Below the pieces are notes generated by a model. The model was not told the origin of the DNA, did not search any database, and saw only the letters and a program-made list of their open reading frames with translations. A stretch of DNA of 64,000 nt from Acanthosepion lycidas. Taxonomy: Eukaryota; Mollusca; Cephalopoda; Sepiida; Sepiidae. Below, in pieces: positions 9,586 through 22,040 of this stretch. Where the stretch lies: the NCBI GenBank assembly GCA_963932145.1, contig OZ010616.1, positions 56,336,392 to 56,400,391 of the forward strand, given 5' to 3'. Every line of letters begins with the position of its first letter. Positions within the stretch are counted from its first letter, which is position 1. The position numbers and the translations under genes were made by a program.

Positions 9586-12118
9586 TATGAAATTGATTAT
9601 AAACATATATAAAATTTAATATATATATATATATAAAATTGATTATAAACATATATAAAATTGAATATATATATATATATATAAATTGACTATAAATATA
9701 TATATATATAGAATTGAGTATAAATATACATATAAAATTTAATATAAATATACATAAAATGTAGTATAAATATACATATAAAATGTAGTATAAATATACA
9801 TAAAATGTAGTATAAATATACATATAAAATGTAGTATAAATATACATATAAAATGTAGTATAAATATACATATAAAATGTATTATAAATATACATAAAAT
9901 GTAGTATAAATATACATATAAAACAGTATAAATATACATATAAAATGTAGTATAAACATACATAATATTGAGTATAAATATACATAAAATTGTGTATAAA
10001 TATACATATAAAATGTAGTATAAATATACATAAAATTGAGTATAAATATACATATAAAATTTAATATAAATATACATAAAATTCAGTATAAATATACATA
10101 TAAAATGTAGCATAAATATATATAAAATGTAGTATAAATATACATATAAAATGTAGTATAAATATACATAAAATTGAGTATAAATATACATATAAAATGT
10201 AGTATAAATATACATAAAATTCAGTATAAATATACATAAAATTGAGTATAAATATACATATAAAATGTAGTATAAATATACATATAAAATTTAATATAAC
10301 TATACACAAAATTCAGTATAAATATACATATAAAATTGAGTATAAATATACATATAAAATTGAGTATGAATATACATATAAAATTGAGTATAAATATACA
10401 TATAAAATGTAGTATAGATATACATAAAATTGAGTATAAATATACATATAAAATGTGGTATAAATATACATAAAATTGAGTATAAATATACATATAAAAT
10501 GAAGTATAAATATACATGAAATGTAGTATAAATATACATATAAAATTGAGTATAAATATACATGTAAAATGTAGTATAAATATACATATAAAACTGAGTA
10601 TAAATATACATATAAAATGTAGTATAAATATACATAAGATTGAGTATAAATATACATATAAAATTTAATATAAATATACATAAAATGTAGTATAAATATA
10701 CATATAAAATTTAATATAAATATACATAAAATGTAGTATAAATATACATATAAAATGTAGTATAAATATACATAAAATTGAGTATAAATATACATATAAA
10801 ATTGAGTATAAATATACATATAAACTGTAGTATAAATATGACTAAAAAATTTAATATAAATATACATAAAATGTAGCATAAATATACATATAAAATTTAA
10901 TATAACTATACACAAAATTCAGTATAAATATACATATAAAATTGAGTATAAATATACATATAAAATTGAGTATAAATATACATATAAAATGTAGTATAAA
11001 TATACATAAAATTGAGTATAAATATACATATAAAATTTAATATAAATATACATAAAATGTAGTATAAATATGCATATAAAATTTAATATAAATATACATA
11101 AAATGTAGTATAAATATACATATAAAATGTAGTATAAATATACATATAAAATGTAGTATAAATATACATAAAATCATAAAATTGAGTATAAATATACATA
11201 TAAAATTGAGTATAAATATACATATAAACTGTAGTATAAATATGACTATAAAATTTAATATAAATATACATAAAATGTAGCATAAATATACATATAAAAT
11301 TTAATATAAATATACACAAAATTCAGTATAAATATACATATAAAATGTAGTATAAATATACATATAAAATGTAGTATAAATATACATAGAATTGAGTATA
11401 AATATACATATAAAATGTAGTATAAATATACATTAATTTGAGTATAAATATACATATAAAATATAGTATAAATATACATAAAATTGAGTATAAATATACA
11501 TATAAAATATAGTATAAATATACATAAAATTGAGTATAAATATACATATAAAATGTAGTATAAATATACATAAAATTGAGTATAAATATACATATAAAAT
11601 TTAATATAAATATACATAAAATTGAGTATAAATATACATATAAAATGTAGTATAAATATACATTAATTTGAGTATAAATATACATATAAAATATAGTATA
11701 AATATACATAAAATTGAGTATAAATATACATATAAAATATAGTATAAATATACATAAAATTGAGTATAAATATACATATAAAATATAGTATAAATATACA
11801 TAAAATTGAGTATAAATATACATATAAAATGTAGCATAAATATACATAAAATCGAGTATAAATATACATATAAAATGTAGTATAAATATACATAAAATTG
11901 TGTATAAATATACATATAAAATGTAGTATAAATATACATAAAATTGAGTATAAATATACATATAAAATGTAGTATAAATATACATAAAATTGAGTATAAA
12001 TATACATATAAAATGTAGTATAAATATACATAAAATTGAGTATAAATATACATATAAAATGTAGTATAAATATACATAAAATTGAGTATAAACATACATA
12101 AAATTGAGTATAAATATA
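9585..12118. repeat. 2.5-kb minisatellite with a 46-bp higher-order unit
   Basis: Built of two alternating monomers, aaaattgagtataaatatac+atat (24) and aaaatgtagtataaatatac+at (22), giving a 46-bp dimer that is most regular near 11400-12100. Variants such as aaaatttaatataaatatac occur. The left edge (9585-9720) grades into TA/TATAAA repeats. The minus strand is stop-free over long stretches in all frames. Confidence 0.95.
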
Positions 12119-12119
12119 T

Positions 12120-13120
12120 AAAATGATGAATGTTGAAATGAAATGTGTAAAATATTAATTAATAAAAAGAAAATAACGATTTTGGCATTAATAATTTAAT
12201 TAATTTCCAATTCATACATTTATATCTGATATTACACGTGATATAATCACATCTAAATATGGATCTGAAATTAATTAAATTAGAATCTGGCAAAATCCAC
12301 ATTTCCTTTTTATTAATAATAATATTAAGTAAGGGAAAATATATGAAACAATAACTAATAAAAATAATTTAAGTTAATCTGATATTATCCAATAAGAGAT
12401 TAAGGCTGTTAATCCTAAATTATAGGAAAGTAAATTGATACAAAACTAAAACAAATAAACAGATAAGCAAGGTTAGTTGTTAAGCTTCTAATCCCAATGT
12501 AGCTGGTCTGCTATTCACTCAATTTCTTTTTGACCTATTAAAAATTCTGTTAAATACATAAAGGATTAAATATTTTTAGTTTTTGCAATTTTGTGTTTGG
12601 GATTACAAAGTAATTTATTTAAAAGTCTTTGTTTACCAACACAAATCTCAGCACCATTATTAATGGAGAAGTGATTGTCATAATATAAATAATGAATTTG
12701 TATTACTTATTCATGGTTATTATTTTTTTAATCATTTCACCCCAAGTAAGGCAATAAAGTCTCTAAGACACAAGAGGCTATTGAGTGTGAAAGAATATGA
12801 GAAAAAGAAAAACGTTATTAAGGAAAAAGAATAATAAAAAAAAAACAGGAATCAAGAAGACAAAAGATAACAATTACATTTAAACTTTTGAAGATCAAAA
12901 TTTTCCTGGGAAGCAAGAAGCTGGAAGAGAGTTCCATAAGCAAAAATTGTGATAGAAGAAATTCTTAGCATAGAACTTATGATTACATCTAGCTATTTCA
13001 TCTAAAATGTAAAATGTTGAGACCTTGCTGCCAATCTAGTACTGCATTTAAATTCAAAAAGTTAAGGTACCAAAGAAGAAAACTGATGAGAACAATTACC
13101 ACAAAAATATTATTATTATT
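12120..13120. other. AT-rich sequence, no gene seen
   Basis: Intronic. A short piece near 12728-12760 (atttcaccccaagtaaggca) matches, reversed, the 3' end of the Jockey/CR1-type LINE seen at 35.67 kb, so a small LINE tail is present. Nothing else recognised. Confidence 0.5.
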
Positions 13121-13480
13121 ATTGACAAATCCATATCCAAATCCAGTGCCTTCACTCCTGTTGAAGGAACCCCTCCTGATTGACCATGTCTAGCCATACT
13201 CACCATATTTGGCCAATTTCAGGTTGATGAGGATATTTAACCCATAGTTAGAGCTTTTTGAATTCAGAGTTGTCCTTTTCCTAGACAGGTTGCCACCCAA
13301 GGCTGTAGGATCAAGTCTGTTCTGCTATTTACCCATAGCTAAGGATAAGAGATTGATTCATACCTTTCCTGAGGGTATTAGCACATAAGTGAATTTAAAA
13401 AACTTGACTGGAATTTGAACTCAGCACTTTGATTCCCCAATCCCAGTTACAATCCATTGTTTCACCATGCATCTATGTTA
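13120..13480 (-). repeat. tRNA-derived SINE, minus orientation
   Basis: Reverse complement shows a tRNA-like head (near 13470) with gttcaaattccagtcaagtt, the cacttatgtgctaatac segment, gggaaaggtatgaatc-type text, agcagaacagacttg and a longer 3' body down to about 13130. Same family as 2757-3140. Confidence 0.7.
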
Positions 13481-13639
13481 TTGACAATAGCTATATATTT
13501 TGATCACTATATTTCTTGTAATTACAAAAAATATATTTAAGAAAAATGTTGAATTATTGTTAAATAAAAGTTGTGCATAAAGCCCGATGTCCATTTGATA
13601 AGATAGGTTTAAAACCAAGGAATTTTCTTCAACTACTAA

Positions 13640-13945
13640 AATTCAGGCATTATTATTATTATTGATTATATTATTATTATTATCATTGATTATATTTATT
13701 GTAGCATACCTACAGACAATAATGGGTATGCCCCTATTCCCATAAATACAGTAGTGAATACTGTATGTGTTGGTCTGCAGTTGGAGATTCATTGTGGAAT
13801 TCACTTGACTACTTCTATGCGCCGCTGGCAAATCTTATATGTGTTGTTCTTGTACTATGTATTATCATTCATTACCGACCTTCATGTAATTATTCTATTC
13901 AGTAATCTTCCCTAGGTTATAAGAATATTATTATTATCATCATTG
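13640..13945. repeat. (ATT)n microsatellites around an unassigned segment
   Basis: Two ATT/ATC-rich runs (13648-13700 and 13925-13975) flank a GC-richer 200-bp segment (acctacagacaataatgggt...). Probably the tail of a LINE, unproven. Confidence 0.45.
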
Positions 13946-14390
13946 ATTATATTATTATTATTATTATTATCATTTGGGTATGTTATGTTTCCTGCTTAGT
14001 ATCTTGTAGAGCTGGGTCCAAACTATAGTTCTTAAGCCCTATATGAGAATTGTCATTTAATTGATAGCACTTTTCTTAGTATATGGGATGTTCTTAGTAG
14101 GACAATCTTCTGGGCAACTTGTATGTTTATGTTACCTGTGACACTGTTAGTAAAATTCTTCATATCTCTTCTCATGAGGCCCAGAGCTCTGATTACTATT
14201 GGTACAGTCTAAGTCTTCATTCACCACATCCTGCTAATTGCGATCTCCAGTTCCTTGTATTTGGACAATTACTCAATAATTTTTTTGGATGTGTTTCTCT
14301 CAGATGGTACTGTTATATCAATAAATATACACTTCCTGAATTTCTTGTCTTTTATGATATCAGGTCTGTTCGCTTTTATATTATTATTAT
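13945..14390 (-). mobile_element. LINE C-terminal remnant (FIDITVP / ALGLM type)
   Basis: On the minus strand the frame reads DIIKDKKFRKCIFIDITVPS, then KYKELEIAISRMW, then TVPIVIRALGLMRRD and IQVAQKIVLLRTSHILRKVL. This is the widespread post-RT tail normally written ...CLLIDMAVP...KIEKMW..TT.VPVVVGALG...LL.TAH.LR.VLS. Two or more in-frame stops; an old copy. Confidence 0.75.
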
Positions 14391-14720
14391 TATTATTAAT
14401 TATATTCATGCATTATTTAAAAATATAAACAGATATTTAATGGTAAATCTTTGAATAATATTTTTCTTCTTTTGATTGATAATATAAAATTATACAATAT
14501 AAAATAAAATTATTGTAACTAATGTACTCTTGTTTATATGTTTAGTATTCATAAAATGTTGTTCTTTACTTACTGTAATATCTAAAGTTGAATAAGATTC
14601 TTTTGTTATCTCCTTGTAGTCTTTCAAGTTACAATTTACCTTTCAGTTTTACTAATATTGTACTTAGTAGATTCAATTCATCTGATGTGTAATTTTTTCA
14701 TATATTATAGAAAGATTTAA

Positions 14721-14864
14721 AAACTACCTGTTGTGATAGAGGAAGATCTTGACAAAGAAGAAAGAATGAGTTCTTCAGATAAGGAAAATGTAATAGAAAA
14801 TGAACATATGGATGATAGTGGTAGTGACTCAGACATGAAAGAAGATGAAATGAGACCAGGATAG
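14721..14864 (+). pseudogene. Acidic 47-residue open stretch, possible retrocopy fragment
   Basis: Between in-frame stops the sequence reads KLPVVIEEDLDKEERMSSSD and continues with an E/D-rich stretch containing DDSGSDSDMKEDEMRPG before TAG. Codon use and acidic/Ser composition look like a real nuclear-protein C-terminus, unlike the AT-rich surroundings. No upstream splice acceptor keeps this frame open, so a decayed retrocopy is preferred over a live exon. Parent gene not recognised. Confidence 0.4.
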
Positions 14865-14967
14865 GAATTTACCTATTTGCATATATTGGTTATTGGATAA
14901 ATACAGCATAGAATAAAGAGTCAGATGACAGGAAGTTGACTACTAATCACATATTGTAAAACAACAA

Positions 14968-15024
14968 TATACAACACTACCATATGTAGTTTTTTCAACA
15001 CTACCATATGTAGTTTTTTCAACA
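14968..15024. repeat. 26-bp tandem duplication
   Basis: caacactaccatatgtagtt+tttt occurs twice in a row and a third copy begins. Confidence 0.85.
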
Positions 15025-15121
15025 CATTTTCTTCTGATACATACTTTATCACCTATTAGTGTAAAATACCTAACATTAAGTAATTCTAAAAGTCAGTAAG
15101 ATTTACTAAGCATTGAGTATT

Positions 15122-15285
15122 TTTTTACAGCTTATCAATGCTTTGTGGGCTATTTAAAACAAAATCTTGCTTACAGTACCAAATGTTTCCAAGTGGTTCT
15201 TTATCTAAGTACTGACCAGCCTTTACACTGCTTAACTCCAGTGATCAAATGAGAACCAGTATTTTCATTGTGATTTGCACATAAG
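15122..15285 (-). repeat. 5S rRNA-derived SINE, short form (no tRNA body)
   Basis: Reverse complement carries 5S-like text (agtgatca, gcttaact/agttaagcagtgt, ggctggtcagtacttag, gtaagcaagat), joined directly to the shared tail gttttaaatagcccacaaag. The tRNA-derived middle present at 19.8 and 49.4 kb is absent here. Confidence 0.7.
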
Positions 15286-15385
15286 CCACTAAGTATTGAA
15301 GAAACAGATTGCATTTGATACTAATATTTGCCTTTCAAAAGTATCCAGAATTAGTAAATAATAAATGAAATGCCATAAAACAATT

Positions 15386-15468
15386 GTCTAAAATTTATTA
15401 TAATACACATTGATACAATTCATTATAATACACATTGATACAATTCATTATAATACACATTGATAAAA
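15386..15468. repeat. 27-bp tandem repeat, three copies
   Basis: Three units of attataatacacattgatac+aattc lie side by side. No gene nearby. Confidence 0.85.
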
Positions 15469-15769
15469 TGCAGTACATAATAAAATTAATTATAATTTAT
15501 ATTCCTTAACAATCCGTTAAGAAAGTTATTTGGTTTCTCTATATTAACACAAAGTACCAATTCATATTTATATTTTATGCTTGAAGATAAATAAAAAAAA
15601 AATAGTGAAAAAAAACAATTATTAATATAGATATGGTAGAAAATATAACATGACATTTGTTTCTTTTTTAAGCATATTAGATTTGACATTGGCAAAAGAT
15701 TAGTGAGTTTTTGGCAAGTTTTAAGTAGCTGAAAGATAAATGAGAAATGACTGATAATAATTGATTAGT

Positions 15770-16065
15770 TTTTTACTGTTTGTCAACACTTTGTGGTTAT
15801 TTAAAGTCAAAATATATTTTGGATTTGAACTATAATTCATTTTTTTTTTTTTGCAAGGGAATATTGTATTAACAATATTTTGAGAATAACAATGATTATT
15901 CCAGATAGAAGTTCTACTATCTAACTCATAGCTGGGGAGAGATGGATTCATACCTATTCCAAGGTTATTTATACATAAGTGAATGTAATGAACCTGACTG
16001 TAATTTGAACCTAGCTCTTCAATTTCATTTCGAGACACTAACCTTTACACCACTTACACATACAA
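15770..16065 (-). repeat. tRNA-derived SINE, body plus tail
   Basis: Reverse complement begins with a good tRNA-like head: agtggtgtaaaggttagtgt (A box), then ggttcaaattac (B box) and cattacattcacttatg. It ends in the tail ggctttaaataaccac-like sequence (tttgtggttatttaaagtca on the plus strand). No 5S portion upstream. Confidence 0.75.
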
Positions 16066-16079
16066 CTGATAATAAAAAT

Positions 16080-16690
16080 TAGATTTTCAACTGATAATAT
16101 ATATGGCAAGAGATATAGTAAAATGTTGAATTTTTTATTTATATTATTTTAAGTAGTTACATAATAATAAATAAATAAATAGTAAACCAATGAATAGCAA
16201 CAGAAACAATTGGTAAAGAGGTGATGTCTTTGAATTTGAAAAAAAAAAAAAATTCTTCGTGAATAGTTCACCATAACTAGAAACAAATTTAGATTAAATT
16301 TATAGTTCTATTTTAAATTTGTTTATATTTTGGAAGTGAAAGAGATCATTAACTTTTTTTTAAAAGCCAAGTCCTTTAGAACATCAGAAATCTCTCAAAA
16401 GAATTTTTTTGGCAAACATGAGCCTTCCTGCACACAATAAAGACATAATGTCAAATGAATAGTTTTTCCCAGGATACTGCTTTTTTAACTACCTTCACTC
16501 TTTGACAATGTTTATTGTTTTAAAGAGCAATAAGTAAAATTATAATAATCCCTAAACATATCATGAAGATGAATTTATACATTTTTTTTTATTTTGTTCT
16601 TGAGAATTTATAATAAAAATACTAAAAACTATTTATTTATTAGGTTGTTTATTTACAAGAATAATTTTATATTTACAACTTTTAAAAGAC
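16080..16690. other. AT-rich intron sequence, nothing recognised
   Basis: Long A and T runs; no exon, no repeat family identified. Confidence 0.6.
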
Positions 16691-16694
16691 TAAT

Positions 16695-16985
16695 ACAATT
16701 ACAGTGGAGTAATGGATAGCAGCTTGGATTGAGGAATCGGAAAGATGAATTAGAATTTCAGTCAAATCCATTACATTCACTTACATTCTAATGCCTTTGG
16801 GAAAGGTATGAATCTTCTTCTAATGGCTATGGGTAAATAGCAGGACTGACTGGGTTCTATAGCCTTGGATGGCAACTGCATAAAGAAATGCCAACCTACT
16901 ATGGGAAAAAGTCTCCCTTGATAGTCATGTATCGAAAGATACATGATTGCCAATGCTTGTATCACGCATGGCACATAACTGACTG
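16695..16985 (+). repeat. tRNA-derived SINE
   Basis: gtggagtaatggatagcagc head, a weak B box, cattacattcacttacattc, gggaaaggtatgaatcttct, then gactgactgggttctatagc and a tail ending near ggcacataactgactgac. Same family as 2757-3140 but with a different 3' end. Confidence 0.75.
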
Positions 16986-17454
16986 ACTGAATGCAATATT
17001 TATCATTTACCAATTTATAAAGAAATAAATATGAAAACAATTTTTTATTCATAAATTTATAAATATTTATTAAATTATTAAAATATGTGAACCAATTATA
17101 AGGAAATCCTTATTATTTTATAAAGTTTTAATCAGTTGGCAACTACCTGATGTTTTGCTAATCATTCAAATAAATAGTAGTGTAAATAAACAATCTTATA
17201 CATACATAGTGTTTATTATTTTTGTTGTAAATTCTCAAGAATAAATAAAATGTATAAATTCACTTTCATCATCTATATAGGTTTTATTAAAATTCTAATC
17301 ATCACTTTTTAAAACAATAAACATCGTCAAAGAAGAATGGAGGTAGTTAAAAAAACAGCATCATGGGGAAAAAGGTCTTTTGACACTCCATCTTATTGCA
17401 GGTATGTTTGTGCATGTTTAGCTTTTTTTTATTACCTGTGAATTGCCAATTATT

Positions 17455-17695
17455 CTTGGGGAACATAATGGAATATCATCGCCTTCTCTATGGTTTGGAA
17501 TTCAGAGTTTTCATTCTCGTAAGCTGGTTGCAACATAAGGCTTAAAATTCCAGTACAATCTGCTATTTAACCCCTAACTGGAGGAGAAAATACAGATTCA
17601 TGCCTTTTTCAAGGGAAATTGTGCAAAAGTAAATATAAACTAAGCTAGTATTTCAACCCAGCTTGCCTATTCCACTTTTATGGTTGTTACCAAAT
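17455..17695 (-). repeat. tRNA-derived SINE, decayed
   Basis: Reverse complement: gtggaataggcaagctgggt, tgaaatactagctt, then ttgaaaaaggcatgaatctg and the standard body. More diverged than its relatives. Confidence 0.65.
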
Positions 17696-17840
17696 TTACA
17701 TAAAAAAAAAACGTCTGTCATAAAGAGATTTAATACTTATGTTCCACTTGAAATTTGAATAGTGTTCAATTGATTTTTCATGCTTGGTTCCATAATTAAC
17801 TTAAAAAAATAAACATATTCTGAACTTCAAAACAATTTAC

Positions 17841-17910
17841 CTTTATCTTTTATAATTTCAAGGTAGGGTACCAAAGAAAAATGTACAAAGTCTGGTGCAT
17901 AACCCATATT
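17841..17910 (-). CDS. AtuA-like exon 3
   Basis: 70-nt exon bounded by ttcttacag| and |gtaaat. It encodes NMGYAPDFVHFSLVPYLEII and then KDK plus one base of the next Gly codon. It follows exon 2 in phase 0, so the joined text KNP-NMGYAPDFV agrees with the family. The exon is too short for a usual ORF search and was found by continuing the family reading frame. Confidence 0.86.
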
Positions 17911-18064
17911 CTGTAAGAAATAAAAATGAAAAAATTTAAATGAAAAATTTAAAAAAAATGTGCCACAAAAACATTTTAAAAGGTAATTGCATATTTTTAC
18001 AAAAGTTCATTGTAATAATAATTGAAGTAATTTTTAAATTGATATTAATGTAATTCTTTATAAA

Positions 18065-18600
18065 GGGTGTTCCAATAACTTGGACTGATTTTAAATGCGA
18101 GTTAAATTTAAGCATATAATGATTTTTTTCTTTTTCTTTCAGATTCAATAACTTAAGTCTGTGGCAATTTCAACAATGGAAAGATTAACAATCAAACAAG
18201 GTTTTAAAGTTATCAAAGCCTATTATGAAAATGGACATTCAAACAGAAATGCATTTTGTAAACTTTGTGATTTTTTGGTGAACATAATTGATCAACCGGG
18301 AATGCAATTGGAAAAATTGTTCAGAAATTCAAATAAACTGGGTCGGTGGCATATGTGAAAACACTCTTGCATGCTCATTTATGCTGTCCAGCTGAAAACA
18401 TTGCTGCAGTGCACGTGAATGTGGCCAAAAATCCAGACACCTCTATTCGTCATTGCACACAGGAATTGAACCTCTACATAACGTTACATCGGATTTTGAC
18501 AAAAGATTTGTCTCTACACGCTTACAAAATTCAATTGTAACAATTGTGATTAGCATGTTACTTGATCCTGAACTTAAAAACATCAGAGAGCTGTGAACAG
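18065..18600 (+). mobile_element. DUF4817-type mariner/Tc1-group transposase remnant (N-terminal half)
   Basis: The 5' end gggtgttccaataacttgga resembles the TIR of this group. Broken frames read MERLTIKQGFKVIKAYYENG (18176 on), then ENIAAVHVNVAKNPDTSIRH and CTQELNL..TLHRILTKDLSL+HAYKIQL, the helix-turn-helix region of DUF4817 transposases (typically ..RILTKDLGLHPYKIQL..). The DDE part and the far TIR are not recognisable. Confidence 0.75.
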
Positions 18601-18899
18601 ATATCAAGATGGTATGGCTCAACATTATAGCCTGTGGTCAAATTTCATATGGCCCCCATCCTCTGTCATAGAATGTATCACTTACAGCCCACCAGTATTG
18701 TCAATCAGAGTACAAACCTAAGAAATGCAATTTCATGTTTTGCCAACAGATGACAGCAGCACTGTGTGATGCTGACCTTGGCATTTTCCAGCCAATTTCT
18801 AAAATCACTGCCTTTGAACCAGACCTCGCCTATATAGTGCAGTCCAGATATCGGTATCACTCTTCAGATTAGTGCAGGCAAGTTATTTGTTTTGGTCAT

Positions 18900-19790
18900 C
18901 TAAGATAAATAAATTCTAAAATCTTAATGAATTAAATTTGATTTGTGTTGGTCAAAATCAGTTATAAATATATTTGGTCACTTGGACTTGTGTCACTTTT
19001 TATTTTCTACTTCTTAAGATGAATGTTGGTGTTAGGTTTCTATTTGTATGTTTTAACTTAAAAGTTAACAGACAACATTAATTACCAATAATGTGCAATG
19101 TTTAAGAGTAACCTGAGATATATTATAGCTTACTGGAAGTTCATTTTTCTCAGACACATTTTAGTTCATCTTATATTGGCTTCAGATATGACAGGCTGAG
19201 TGATTTTGGTAAGACTTGTTTAAATTTATTTGGCATCCATGTGAAAAAACGGGAATATGCCATTTGCAATAAAATTTTCATAAGATAATTTATTTGCATT
19301 TAATTTTAATGGTCCTAATAATGCCAAGCAGAATGGTTGACCCTCATGCATATTCACCTCACCAAGTCTGGCTTTCTTTGAAAAAGTTTGGACACCCTTG
19401 TCAAGGCCAAATTTACTGCAGTTTTCCATCTTAGAAGAGGTTCTACCTGATACAAGGCATCTATCCCATACAATCCTTCATAAAATTTTAGTTTTGATCA
19501 GATATTTGCTATTTTTTTTATTAACAGTAAACTTTTAAAACATACAAACTTTGGAGCTGATTAATTAAGGTACATTCTTCATATGTAGATATATATTATG
19601 CTAATATTATAAACTTAGTTACATGTTATAAATCTTCAGACATGTATTAATATTATTCTATAAGAATTTTGACTTAGTTCATTAAATAAATTGCTAGGTT
19701 TGTTGCTAAAAAAATTGGTTCACTGTGTTTTTTCGTATGCTTTAAACATCTAATATTTAACTGATTCTGATTATTTTGTTTTTTATTGTT
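18900..19790. other. Intronic sequence, nothing recognised
   Basis: AT-rich. A GC-richer piece at 19230-19440 (minus ORF starting MENCSKFGLDKGVQTFSKKA) could be an old repeat but matches nothing I know. Confidence 0.45.
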
Positions 19791-19797
19791 TATCAGC

Positions 19798-20130
19798 TTC
19801 TTGCAGGTTATTTAAAGCCAGAAAATATTTTTAGATCATAAGATTCTTTGGAGATAATAATAATTTACTGAAACAAGTACTACTAAGTAACCCATAGTGG
19901 GGTGGAGAAGGGTTGGATTCATACCTTTCCCAAAGGTATTTGTGCATGAGTGAATATAACAAATTGGCTTTCCAATTTCAAGCTGTTATTCATTAAAACC
20001 ACATGCATATCCTAGCTTACAGCATCTGGTATTCCCAAGAAGTTATCTACTTAGGTACTGACCAGAATTGACATTGCTTAACTTTAACTGATCAGACGAG
20101 AAATGATGTGTCAATGTTTTATGGCTTAGG
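19798..20130 (-). repeat. Composite SINE: 5S rRNA part, tRNA body, shared tail
   Basis: Minus strand, 5' to 3': 5S-derived 20130-20012 (tctcgtctgatcag, agttaagcaatgtcaat, ggtcagtaccta, tgggaataccagatgctgta+agc, very close to the 5S 3' arm), then a decayed tRNA-like head and body (cactcatgcacaaataccttt, gggaaaggtatgaatccaac), then the tail ctggctttaaataacctgca+agaagctgataaac. Confidence 0.85.
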
Positions 20131-20433
20131 CCCATTAACTTATTTTGAGATCAGTTTTCCTTCTCATTAGTGACTAAGAGGTTTTACTAGTTCAGCACTT
20201 TACCATTGGTAAAGCAAAATTAATAATTACAAAGTAATTTCTGAAATATATTTCTACATGAACGTTTTTTTTAAATGGCAGCACACTCAAAATGGTCTTC
20301 ACTAAAAAAAAAAAAGAAAAAAAAGTTACATTAAAAGAGCACCGAGATAAATACTTACAGGACTGAAGTAATTACCGTAAATGTTAACAGGAAACAATCA
20401 ACAAGATTTGTATATACCAACACTGGTATATAA

Positions 20434-20434
<1 letters not shown>

Positions 20435-20476
<42 letters not shown>

Positions 20477-20692
20477 TGAATTTAAACATTATATATATAT
20501 ATATATATAACTTTAAACATTATATATATAGATATATATATATGAATGTAAACATTATATATATATATATATATATGAATGTAAACATTATATATTAGGT
20601 TGGTGCAAAAATAATGTCATTTTCTAAAATATGTTACTATGTGAGAAAACGACATTATTTTTGCACCAACCTAACATATATATATGAATTTA

Positions 20693-20748
<56 letters not shown>

Positions 20749-20786
20749 TTTAAACTATATATATATATATATATATATGAATTTAA

Positions 20787-20819
<33 letters not shown>

Positions 20820-20827
20820 GAATTTAA

Positions 20828-20858
<31 letters not shown>

Positions 20859-20868
20859 GAATTTAAAC

Positions 20869-20902
<34 letters not shown>

Positions 20903-21222
20903 TTTAAACATATATATATATATATATATATGAATTTAAACATATATATATATATATATATATATATGAATTTAAACATTATATATATATGAATTTAAAC
21001 ATTATATATATATATATATATATATATGAATTTAAACATTATATATATATATATATATGAATTTAAACATATATATATATATATATATATGAATTTAAAC
21101 ATTATATATATATGAATTTAAACATTATATATATATATATATATATATATATGAATTTAAACATTATATATATATATATGTATGAATTTAAACATTATAT
21201 ATATATATATATGAATTTAAAC

Positions 21223-21262
<40 letters not shown>

Positions 21263-21354
21263 TTTAAACATTATATATATATGAATTTAAATTTTATATA
21301 TGTATGAATTTAAACATTATATATATATATATATGAATTTATATATATATATGA

Positions 21355-21413
<59 letters not shown>

Positions 21414-21448
21414 ATGAATTTAAACATTTTATATATATGAATTTAAGT
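20435..21448. repeat. (TA)n / GAATTTAAACAT satellite
   Basis: Repeats of gaatttaaacat (early copies gaatgtaaacat) separated by variable (TA)n blocks, about 1 kb. Interrupted by a small mariner MITE at 20595-20674. ORFs here (20614-20901 plus, 20655-20870 minus) are repeat read-through. Confidence 0.95.
20595..20674. mobile_element. 80-bp mariner MITE resembling MADE1
   Basis: Ends TTAGGTTGGTGCAAAAATAA and its reverse complement. 31-bp arms with one mismatch and an 18-bp loop; 80 bp in all. Left flank TA, right flank CA (one change). The end sequence matches the TIR type of human Hsmar1/MADE1 elements as I remember them. The transcript would be a hairpin. Confidence 0.88.
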
Positions 21449-21844
21449 ATATGTTTCTGTTGATAACATTTCTTTCTCTCACATGGTAATGTACAACATC
21501 ATGGAACCACATTACAAATTTATGACTTGCGTCTGCTATTCCATGACTGTTATTGTCACATAGCAAACTTCTATGTAAATATAACATGATGTCATCTTTG
21601 AAGGTGAACATCTCTGTTGTAATGTCCATATAACCACTCTGATGATGGCACATGATGATGTGAGTTGAAAGCTTAGATTGATGGACAACATAATAAAGAA
21701 ATATTTCAATGTTCAACAGTTTTTGTCTTTATTTTCTCCTGAAACTAAAGCCACCATACAAAGCTTTAAACAGCTCATGATCAAACATAATAGACATTCA
21801 TTGTCTGTTATATTTAATAATATATATATATATATATAATTTAG

Positions 21845-22040
21845 ATGTTGTTTTAATAGACACAATTTATTTAAGTAAATGTTTTGTTTTTTAAATAAAC
21901 TGTATTGATTACTTTTACCAGCCTGTATATTTGAGAAATTTTATAGAAAATATGTGCTTCTCTGACAGGAATTGAACCTGTAACCTCAAAGGAAATGATC
22001 ATTTGATCTGATGTGCTGTTAATCATTCAGACACTAATAA
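21845..22040 (-). repeat. tRNA-derived SINE, second family
   Basis: Reverse complement: tgattaacagcacatcagat, then gaggttacaggttcaattcc (B box) and tgtcagagaagcacatattt, followed by the tail cagtttatttaaaaaacaaa. Partial relatives: 22205-22235 and 25020-25125. Confidence 0.7.

Noticed and set aside
9398-12099. Long minus-strand ORFs of 80-258 residues (MYIYTTFYMYIYTQF...)
   Set aside because: They are the minisatellite read through; all three frames are open and give the same rotated peptide.
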